Source: Alphaproteobacteria bacterium
GTDB taxonomy: Bacteria > Pseudomonadota > Alphaproteobacteria > Rickettsiales > SXRF01
Reading direction: 5' to 3'
NCBI GenBank assembly: GCA_020050695.1
Contig: JAGVKI010000141.1
Coordinates: 1-6,959 of the forward strand
DNA length: 6,959 nucleotides
Part shown: piece after piece, positions 1-5,044 of the stretch
How positions within the stretch are numbered: the first letter of the stretch is position 1
Layout of the letters: every line of letters begins with the position of its first letter
The notes under the pieces: model-generated
What the model saw: only the letters and a program-made list of their open reading frames with translations
The model's database searches: none
What the model was told of the DNA's origin: nothing
Position numbers and translations under genes: made by a program

Positions 1-399
1 CCTAGCCTGGGCGGCAGCATTGGCAATATATATACCCATGCGGCAGCAGGTGCAGTCGTGCGCATTGGTTATGACCTGCCCGCTGATTACGGCCCGCCGC
101 TAATTCAGCCTAACCTGCCGGGCTCTGACTTCTTTATCCCAAATACGGATTTCAGCTGGTATTTATTTGCCGGGCTTGAGGGCAGGGCGGTTGCACGCAA
201 TATCTTCCTCGACGGTAATACGTTCCAGGATAGTCCAAGCGTGGATAAATACCCGCTGGTGGGCGGCGCGCAGTTTGGTCTTGCTTTTATCTTTGATGAT
301 ACGCGCCTTGCTTACACGCAGGTACTGCGTACTAAAGAGTTCCAGGGGCAACCGCGTAATGACTCGTTTGGTGCCTTTACCGTTTCACACCGTTTCTAG
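1..399 (+). CDS. lpxR: LpxR-family lipid A 3'-O-deacylase, C-terminal part (5' end outside window)
   Basis: The frame is open from base 1 to a TAG at 397-399, giving 132 visible residues of an outer-membrane protein of the LpxR (DUF2219) family. Family members are beta barrels that remove the 3'-acyloxyacyl group from lipid A at the outer membrane. The visible part carries features I associate with the C-terminal half of this family: a YDLPADYGPP segment, WYLFAGLEGRAVARNIFLDG, a following SVDKYPLVGG, and a terminal strand ending in His-Arg-Phe. A last-residue aromatic is typical of barrels inserted by the Bam machinery. The catalytic Asn, Asp, Ser and His of LpxR lie in the N-terminal half or cannot be placed here, so activity cannot be judged. 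A GTG at 58 is not a real start, because the coherent family sequence continues upstream of it. The stop overlaps the stop of the convergent gene to its right. Family assignment is strong; the enzymatic role is inferred from the family. Confidence 0.88.
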   Translation, partial: PSLGGSIGNIYTHAAAGAVVRIGYDLPADYGPPLIQPNLPGSDFFIPNTDFSWYLFAGLEGRAVARNIFLDGNTFQDSPSVDKYPLVGGAQFGLAFIFDDTRLAYTQVLRTKEFQGQPRNDSFGAFTVSHRF

Positions 400-848
400 C
401 GCTGTTTGCCGTAGCGCTCTTCGAGCACTTCATCAACGCTTGCGGTAATTGCGCGGTATAGCTGCTCGGTGAGGTGCGGGCCTATGGATTCGGAAAGCCC
501 TGTAAGGATATTGGATATTGTGCCTGTGGTTATGTCACGGCCTGTGTCGTTGTCGCTTTTGGTGACCAAGCCTGTACGGTAGCCGATATAGAACATGCTC
601 ATATAGCTTATCTGTGTACGCAGGTAATCATATGCTTTGGGCACCCCAGCTTCTTCGGCCTGGATTTGCAGGCGTTTTCTCTGCTCTTGCTTAATAGCTG
701 ATATGCCACCATGCAGCTTGTGCTCGGCATGCAAAAATGCATCATCCATAATGCTATCGACCTGCCGCTTTGCATCATCCGGGTTAGGGATGTTGGACAA
801 CTCGATCTTTGCTGGCAATTGAAAGACTTTATACGCAGGCTGTGCCAT
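396..848 (-). CDS. Conserved-looking hypothetical protein, 150 aa
   Basis: I do not recognise this protein. It starts with ATG at 848, preceded by AGGA eight bases upstream, and that site overlaps the stop codon of the gene before it. The product is soluble, with no signal peptide or membrane segment. Residues 24-66 (PDDAKRQVDS through AIKQEQRKRLQIQAEEAG) are rich in charged residues and probably helical. Residues 77-92 contain an aromatic and methionine-rich patch (ISYMSMFYIGY). Residues 105-145 look like two more amphipathic helices. The spacing of charged and hydrophobic residues is that of a real protein rather than antisense noise. It lies four codon-free bases after the 63-residue gene on the same strand and probably shares its mRNA. 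Its stop overlaps the lpxR stop in a CTAG. No function can be assigned. Confidence 0.75.
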   Translation of the reverse strand: MAQPAYKVFQLPAKIELSNIPNPDDAKRQVDSIMDDAFLHAEHKLHGGISAIKQEQRKRLQIQAEEAGVPKAYDYLRTQISYMSMFYIGYRTGLVTKSDNDTGRDITTGTISNILTGLSESIGPHLTEQLYRAITASVDEVLEERYGKQR

Positions 849-852
849 AGCA

Positions 853-1044
853 CTAGTCCTGCTGTATCAGTTTTTTCTGCGTATCAGAATAGGCTGTTTC
901 CTGGTCTGTATGACTGCCGGGTGTAGTGTGGAATTTTTGTATGGCGCTCGCGTCGGCTAATGACACAAGATGCGCCAGCAAATCAACTCCCTCGTCTACA
1001 CTAATTAATGTTGCGGCAGTTACACGTGTTACATGACTCTTCAT
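853..1044 (-). CDS. Small hypothetical protein, 63 aa
   Basis: This is a short reading frame of unknown function. The frame is open further upstream (a start at 1077 would give 74 residues). I chose the ATG at 1044 because GGGAGG at 1051-1056 sits six bases upstream of it, while the ATG at 1050 touches that site and is too close. The predicted product begins MKSHVTRVTAATLISVDEGV and ends KKLIQQD. It has a mildly hydrophobic stretch at residues 18-31 (EGVDLLAHLVSLAD) that looks like an amphipathic helix rather than a membrane segment, and a polar tail. It has no signal peptide and no DNA-binding motif that I can recognise. The next gene begins four bases after its stop, and that gene's ribosome binding site overlaps the stop, so the two are likely translated together. 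Two small unknown genes in tandem could suggest a toxin-antitoxin layout, but nothing in the sequence supports that. Confidence 0.62.
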   Translation of the reverse strand: MKSHVTRVTAATLISVDEGVDLLAHLVSLADASAIQKFHTTPGSHTDQETAYSDTQKKLIQQD

Positions 1045-1050
1045 GGTCAT

Positions 1051-1056
1051 CCTCCC
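1051..1056 (-). promoter_or_regulatory. Strong ribosome binding site that fixes the start of the 63-aa gene
   Basis: On the - strand this reads GGGAGG, six bases before the ATG at 1044. It is the best Shine-Dalgarno match in the left part of the window. It argues against the in-frame upstream starts at 1077 and 1050. Confidence 0.7.
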
Positions 1057-1079
1057 GTTTTCGTGTATAGCACGCAAGG

Positions 1080-1107
1080 ATAATAGCCGTTTTGCCTGAT
1101 TAGTAAA
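1080..1107 (-). promoter_or_regulatory. Candidate sigma70-type promoter for the 63-aa/150-aa gene pair
   Basis: On the - strand TTTACT (1107-1102) is followed after 16 bases by TATTAT (1085-1080). The -10 hexamer matches the consensus at five of six positions and the -35 at four of six. Transcription would start near 1073, leaving a leader of about 30 bases before the ATG at 1044. The site lies in the 114-base gap after nhaA and would separate the small pair from nhaA. Found by eye only. Confidence 0.4.
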
Positions 1108-1158
1108 CAGCTTTAATTCCTTAAGAAAATGGCATTAACGCAGGTTGCAAAAGCCGTA

Positions 1159-2355
1159 TTAATTCTTATGCCTTAAGGGTGGGCATAAATAGCGCAGCAT
1201 CAGGTAACCCATTATAGAAGCAAGTAAAGACCCGAAGATCACCCCGGCCTTAACCATTTGCTGCACCTGCGAACTGTCAAAGGCCAGCAGGCCGATAAAC
1301 AGGCTCATGGTAAAGCCAATACCCGCAACCAGCGAAACGCCATACACATGCCGCCAACCCATGCCTTCGGGTAAACGGGCCAGCCTTAGCGTAACCAGCA
1401 GCCAGGTGGTGCAGAAAATACCGATCTGTTTTCCGAAGAACAGGCCAAGCGCAATGCCAAGCGGTACAGGTGACAGGAGCATGTCCATCGTCATTCCGGT
1501 AAAATCAATACCCGCCGCTGTGAATGCGAATAATGGCAGCACCAGGAAGCTAACCCAGCCGTGCAGCAAATGCATGCAATGCTTAAGCGGACTGTAGCGC
1601 TGGTCATCGTCTTCATTGCCATCGCGCAGGGGAATAGCCATACCCACGGCAACACCTGCAATGGTGGTATGGATACCTGCGTGGTGCAGGCAGAACCATA
1701 AATAGATGCCCACTATCGTATAGGGCGTCATTGCATTGACGTTTCGCGCATTAAGCAGCATCAGGGCTGCGAAGCCTGCAAACGCCATAAGTAGCGGCGT
1801 ATAAGCAAGGCCTGCGGAATAGAAAAGGGCGATGATGATGATGGCAAACAGGTCATCGAAAATAGCAATGGCCAGCAGGAAGATTTTAGCAGAAGGCGGC
1901 ACGTTCTTACCTGCCAGTACCACAACCGCCAATGCAAAGGCAATGTCCGTAGCTGATGGGATAGCCCAGCCTGCATGGTGTTCAGGGGTTGTATGATTAT
2001 ATGCCAGATAAATCAGTGCTGGCGCAATAACGCCGCCAAGCGCAGCCAGCAGCGGCAGGCGAACCTGCCCCGGCCTGGAGAGGAACCCCTCAAGTATTTC
2101 CACTTTTAATTCCATGGCGACCACGAGAAAGAAAAACACCATGAGTACGTCTTTCACCCATTCCTTGAAAGGGGTGACGATGCCGTATTCGCCCACCGTA
2201 AGGCCAATGGGTATATGAATAAACGATTCATACCAGTCATGCATAAAAGAGTTGGCGATCACTGTTGCAAGCACGAGGCTGCCGATCATTACCAGGCCAG
2301 CGGCAGATTCGGTGGCGATAAACTTACGTACCAGACGCGGGAGGTTCGATACCAT
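1159..2355 (-). CDS. nhaA: Na+/H+ antiporter NhaA
   Basis: This 398-residue inner-membrane protein exchanges cytoplasmic Na+ (or Li+) for external H+ and supports pH and salt homeostasis. Its length is close to the 388 residues of E. coli NhaA. Key features line up: TESAAGLVMIG and ANS in the first membrane helix (15-35); MELKVE (81-86), with E82 corresponding to E. coli E78; IPSATDIAFAL (132-142), with T136-D137 matching T132-D133; IFDDLFAI (165-172), with D167-D168 matching the essential D163-D164; FFGKQIGI (306-313), with K309 matching K300; LPEGMGW and GIGFTMSLFI near the end. About a dozen hydrophobic segments are present. I start it at the ATG at 2355 because AAGGA lies seven bases upstream. 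A start at 2418 would add 21 residues without a ribosome binding site and would almost fill the gap to the divergent gene. All ion-binding residues are intact, so it should be functional. The small gene downstream appears to have its own promoter. Confidence 0.97.
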   Translation of the reverse strand: MVSNLPRLVRKFIATESAAGLVMIGSLVLATVIANSFMHDWYESFIHIPIGLTVGEYGIVTPFKEWVKDVLMVFFFLVVAMELKVEILEGFLSRPGQVRLPLLAALGGVIAPALIYLAYNHTTPEHHAGWAIPSATDIAFALAVVVLAGKNVPPSAKIFLLAIAIFDDLFAIIIIALFYSAGLAYTPLLMAFAGFAALMLLNARNVNAMTPYTIVGIYLWFCLHHAGIHTTIAGVAVGMAIPLRDGNEDDDQRYSPLKHCMHLLHGWVSFLVLPLFAFTAAGIDFTGMTMDMLLSPVPLGIALGLFFGKQIGIFCTTWLLVTLRLARLPEGMGWRHVYGVSLVAGIGFTMSLFIGLLAFDSSQVQQMVKAGVIFGSLLASIMGYLMLRYLCPPLRHKN

Positions 2356-2372
2356 GAGCACTTCCTTGAAAA

Positions 2373-2402
2373 TGTGAATTACATCCACTAAGTAATAGCA
2401 CA
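2373..2402. repeat. Imperfect inverted repeat, candidate operator
   Basis: TGTG-A-ATTAC on the left faces GTAAT-AG-CACA on the right, separated by nine bases. The two halves are complementary apart from one base against two between the blocks. The dyad sits in the middle of the divergent intergenic region, where an operator serving both nhaA and the reductase could be. It could equally be chance in a fairly AT-rich stretch. Confidence 0.35.
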
Positions 2403-2420
2403 TAGCAGCTGAGGTCAACC

Positions 2421-2426
2421 AAGGAG
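2421..2426 (+). promoter_or_regulatory. Ribosome binding site of the aldo/keto reductase
   Basis: AAGGAG lies six bases before the ATG at 2433, a near-ideal arrangement that fixes the start of the reductase. Confidence 0.75.
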
Positions 2427-2432
2427 AGTCAT

Positions 2433-3461
2433 ATGGAATATAGGCAATTGGGCCGTTCTGGCCTTAAAGTACCTGTGTTAAGCTACGGTACCGGTACCTT
2501 CGGCGGGACTGGTGAGTTCTTTGGGCGCTGGGGCAACAGCGACGTGAAAGATGCAACCCGCCTGGTGGATATATGCCTTGAGGCAGGGGTAAACCTGTTT
2601 GATACCGCTGATATTTACTCCAGCGGCGCTTCGGAAGAAGTGCTGGGGCAAGCCCTTAAGGGCAAACGCGATCAGGCGTTGATTTCGACCAAATCCACTT
2701 TCCGCTTCAGTGATGAAGTCAACGATGTGGGTTCCTCGCGCTATCATATCATCAAGGCCTGCGAAGCCAGCCTGAAGCGCCTTGGAACGGATCACATTGA
2801 TATATACTTCATGCATGGTTTCGATGCACAGACTCCGGTGGATGAAACGCTTAGCGCGCTTGATAACCTGGTGACCAGCGGCAAGGTGCGTTATATCGGC
2901 TGCTCTAACTTCTCCGGCTGGCATCTTATGAAGTCGCTCTCGACGTCTGAAAAATATGGCCTGGCGCGATATGTGGTCTATCAGGGCTATTACTCGCTGG
3001 TTGGCCGTGATTATGAATTTGAACTGATGCCGCTTGGTCTTGATCAGGGCGTTGGCCTTATGGTGTGGAGCCCACTGGGCTGGGGAAGGCTTACCGGCAA
3101 GATCCGCCGTGGCCAGCCGCTTCCTAAGGGGCGCATTGAATCTGGCGGCGCTGTGGGCGGGCCGGAAGTGGCAGACGATTATCTCTATGATGTGGTAGAC
3201 GCACTGGACGTGGTTGCCAAGCAAACCGGCAAGACCGTGGCGCAGGTGGCGCTTAACTGGCTGCTACAGCGCCCGACGGTATGTAATGTTATTATCGGTG
3301 CGCGCAATGAGCAGCAGCTGCGTGATAATCTTGGTGCGGTGGGCTGGAACCTTAACGAAGAGCAGGTGGCAATCCTCGATGCAGCAAGCAAGCGCACACC
3401 AGTATATCCATACTGGCACCAGCAGGGTTTTGCAGAGCGCAATCCGTTTCCGGTCAGCTGA
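2433..3461 (+). CDS. Aldo/keto reductase family oxidoreductase
   Basis: This is a 342-residue cytoplasmic NAD(P)H-dependent oxidoreductase with an (alpha/beta)8 barrel; the substrate is unknown. The catalytic tetrad is complete: D57 and Y62 in LFDTADIYSSG, K87 in ISTKS, H128 in YFMHGFD. Other family marks are the N-terminal MEYRQLGRSGLKV, GCSNFSGW (156-163), WSPLGWGRLTGK (212-223) and the cofactor-phosphate segment VIIGARNEQQLRDNL (286-300). The last is the usual site for the 2'-phosphate of NADPH, so NADPH preference is likely. The C-terminal YPYWHQ...ERNPFP segment (325-340) recurs, as I recall, in a subgroup of bacterial reductases of the YajO/IolS-like type. Length is normal and the start is fixed by AAGGAG at 2421. 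It diverges from nhaA and overlaps the convergent nitroreductase by eight bases. Such enzymes often reduce aldehydes or sugars, but the sequence does not tell which. Confidence 0.94.
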   Translation: MEYRQLGRSGLKVPVLSYGTGTFGGTGEFFGRWGNSDVKDATRLVDICLEAGVNLFDTADIYSSGASEEVLGQALKGKRDQALISTKSTFRFSDEVNDVGSSRYHIIKACEASLKRLGTDHIDIYFMHGFDAQTPVDETLSALDNLVTSGKVRYIGCSNFSGWHLMKSLSTSEKYGLARYVVYQGYYSLVGRDYEFELMPLGLDQGVGLMVWSPLGWGRLTGKIRRGQPLPKGRIESGGAVGGPEVADDYLYDVVDALDVVAKQTGKTVAQVALNWLLQRPTVCNVIIGARNEQQLRDNLGAVGWNLNEEQVAILDAASKRTPVYPYWHQQGFAERNPFPVS

Positions 3462-4143
3462 GAAATTTTGTAAAGCCAGCGACCGGTTCACGTTCCGTAA
3501 CCAGCGTGTTTTCGATTTTTGACGTATCTTCGTAGCCGAGCGACATGCCGCACACGACCTGCTCATCGGACTTTAGCGACAGGTGCTTTTCAATAATGCT
3601 GTGGAACTGGGTGAATGCTGCCTGCGGACAGGTATGCAGGCCGCGTGCACGCGCCGCGATCATGATATTTTGCAGGAACATGCCGTAATCCAGCCAGCTG
3701 CCTTGCTGCATAACACGGTTTATGGTGAAAATAAGGCCTACCGGCGCATCAAAGAACACATAGTTGCGCGCGTGCTGCGCCTGCATGCGTGCTTTGTCCG
3801 TTTTTTCAATCTTGAGCAGTCCGTATAAATCCCAGCCCACCTTGCGCCTGCGTGCCAGGTACGGGTCGACCCACTGGGTAGGGTAATAATTATATTCCTC
3901 GCTATGCTGCTTTACTGCTTCGGGATCGAGGTAGGCTTTCACAATATCGGTAGATAAGGCTTCTTTGGCTTTTCCGGTCAGCACATATACCTGCCATGGC
4001 TGCGTATTGGTGCCAGACGGCGCACGCGATGCTAAAGCCAATATGTCGCTAATGGCGCTTTGCGGCACTGCCTTGGGCAAGAAGGCGCGCACTGAGCGGC
4101 GGCTGCGGATAGCTTCATCAATAATGGCGGTATTGTCTTGCAT
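3454..4143 (-). CDS. FMN-dependent nitroreductase family protein
   Basis: This 229-residue protein belongs to the nitroreductase superfamily: FMN-binding, usually dimeric, cytoplasmic enzymes that transfer electrons from NAD(P)H to nitroaromatics, quinones or other acceptors. The N-terminal RSRRSVRAFLPKAVP (13-27) is the family motif in which arginines contact the FMN phosphate. APSGTNTQPWQVYVLTG (41-57) is the second FMN-binding segment. QNIMIAARARGLHTCPQAAF (158-177) and CGMSLGYED (198-206) form the conserved C-terminal half. The insert at 70-125 (many Tyr, Trp and Arg) resembles the nitrobenzoate-reductase-like branch, though I assign no substrate. The ATG at 4143 is eight bases after the stop of the upstream membrane-protein gene and has only a poor ribosome binding site, so translation probably depends on coupling. 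It is likely the last gene of that transcript. Its stop overlaps that of the aldo/keto reductase. Family call is firm, physiological role open. Confidence 0.93.
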   Translation of the reverse strand: MQDNTAIIDEAIRSRRSVRAFLPKAVPQSAISDILALASRAPSGTNTQPWQVYVLTGKAKEALSTDIVKAYLDPEAVKQHSEEYNYYPTQWVDPYLARRRKVGWDLYGLLKIEKTDKARMQAQHARNYVFFDAPVGLIFTINRVMQQGSWLDYGMFLQNIMIAARARGLHTCPQAAFTQFHSIIEKHLSLKSDEQVVCGMSLGYEDTSKIENTLVTEREPVAGFTKFLS

Positions 4144-4151
4144 AGGTGCTT

Positions 4152-4973
4152 CTATCGTTTGCGCTGGGAATCAGTACCGTCCTTGCCGTCGCGTTCGTTA
4201 TTCTTATTGTAACGTTCCTGCCAGGAGTCCGGTTGCCATTGTTGTAATGCGTCTGCGCCGGGCTGTCCAGTTACAGGCCCAATGGAAGGGTATGTGGGAT
4301 TAAAGTAAGGTTGCGGGTACATGCCGGGCGGCAGAACTACCGGAGCATCTCCCGGTGAGATCAAAGGATAGCGAGGCTTGTAGCGGTCATCGCTGCGGCG
4401 GTTTGTAGGCGTATTGGGATGTTCGGGGAATGTATCTTCCTGTCTTGCTGCGGGAATAATGACGCCAGCCAGCACTACGGCGCATACGGTTCCCATAAGG
4501 TATTTAAGGTAGCTGCTTTTGCGCTTTGCGCTAAAACCGGAGATGGCGGCCTGCGATTCTTCTTCGCTGAAGTCCGGCAGGGTGTTGGCATATTTCATGG
4601 ATACATAATCGCGGAAGGCAAGAACTTCTGCATCTTTGCTGCCACTGAACGCTACGTCTTTTTTAAACTGCCTGTAGGCGCTGATGGATTCGGCGAGGCG
4701 CTGCGCATCATTGAGTGGTTCATCGGGTATCTCGCCTAGCGGCTCGACCATATAGTTAAACCGCTCGATATAGGTTTCGCATATATCGGGGGTGACGGCT
4801 TCCTTCAATATCGGGTAATAGGTACTGATATACTGGTTGAAGCGGGCGGCGCGCACCGCAGGTTGGCGGTTGGTCTGGAGGCGGCTATCCTCATAATCGA
4901 GGAAATCGCGGTATGCCTCACGCAGCATCCTGTCAAAGTGAAGGTAGTTTGGATTTTTATTTTCTTCGGGCAC
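4152..4973 (-). CDS. Hypothetical single-pass membrane protein with proline-rich tail, 273 aa
   Basis: I do not recognise this protein. Residues 1-150 are hydrophilic and probably helical, rich in Tyr, Arg and acidic residues (for example DFLDYEDSRLQTN, 24-36). One membrane segment lies at about 157-176 (YLMGTVCAVVLAGVIIPAA), preceded by the basic AKRKSSYLK. By the positive-inside rule the N-terminal domain would be cytoplasmic and the tail periplasmic. The tail (180-250) is rich in Pro, Tyr, Gly and Asn, likely disordered, and ends in a very polar, charged stretch (NNERDGKDGTDSQRKR). No cleavable signal peptide is visible. The start is GTG at 4973, the first possible start in the frame, with only AGG about a dozen bases upstream; an ATG at 4928 would drop 15 residues but has AGG touching it. 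The gene lies 71 bases after the protease gene and eight bases before the nitroreductase, on the same strand. A link to the protease is suggested by position only. Confidence 0.8.
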   Translation of the reverse strand: MPEENKNPNYLHFDRMLREAYRDFLDYEDSRLQTNRQPAVRAARFNQYISTYYPILKEAVTPDICETYIERFNYMVEPLGEIPDEPLNDAQRLAESISAYRQFKKDVAFSGSKDAEVLAFRDYVSMKYANTLPDFSEEESQAAISGFSAKRKSSYLKYLMGTVCAVVLAGVIIPAARQEDTFPEHPNTPTNRRSDDRYKPRYPLISPGDAPVVLPPGMYPQPYFNPTYPSIGPVTGQPGADALQQWQPDSWQERYNKNNERDGKDGTDSQRKR

Positions 4974-5003
4974 GTTAGTTACGCCTGACCCCTGTATATT
5001 GTT

Positions 5004-5031
5004 ATTATCCTAGCTACCATCACTTTTCCAA
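5004..5031 (-). promoter_or_regulatory. Candidate sigma70-type promoter upstream of the membrane-protein gene
   Basis: On the - strand TTGGAA (5031-5026) is followed after 16 bases by GATAAT (5009-5004), with four and five of six consensus matches. Transcription would begin near 4997, about 24 bases before the GTG start at 4973. If real, the membrane protein and nitroreductase could be transcribed apart from the protease. The 71-base gap holds no clear terminator hairpin. Found by eye only. Confidence 0.4.
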
Positions 5032-5044
5032 GAACTCAAAATAA

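Larger units (their letters stand above)
2356..2432. promoter_or_regulatory. Divergent intergenic region between nhaA and the aldo/keto reductase
   Basis: These 77 bases must hold the start signals of two divergent genes. The nhaA ribosome binding site (AAGGA on the - strand, 2367-2363) and the reductase site (AAGGAG on the + strand, 2421-2426) lie at its ends. Promoter hexamers are not clear. Leftward, TTGACC (2418-2413) precedes TATTAC with only 15 bases between, and TGTAAT (2383-2378) is a good -10 without a good -35. Rightward, TTGAAA (2366-2371) is 17 bases before TAAGTA (2389-2394), a weak -10. The two promoters probably overlap, which would allow shared control. Confidence 0.5.

Noticed and set aside
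398..418. Terminator for the lpxR-like gene
   Set aside because: The AGCGCT/AGCGCT hairpin has only six pairs, a nine-base loop and no following T run, and it lies inside the coding end of the opposite gene.
396..1044. Toxin-antitoxin module
   Set aside because: Only the small size and tandem layout suggest it. Neither protein shows a known toxin fold motif or a DNA-binding motif.
2356..2418. A 21-residue N-terminal extension of NhaA
   Set aside because: The ATG at 2355 has AAGGA at ideal spacing and gives a protein of family length. The extension has no ribosome binding site and is not like NhaA N-termini.
2478..3224. A 248-codon open frame on the - strand
   Set aside because: It lies wholly antisense to the aldo/keto reductase, whose protein has a complete family signature. 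The antisense product has no recognisable motif and is typical codon-bias shadow.
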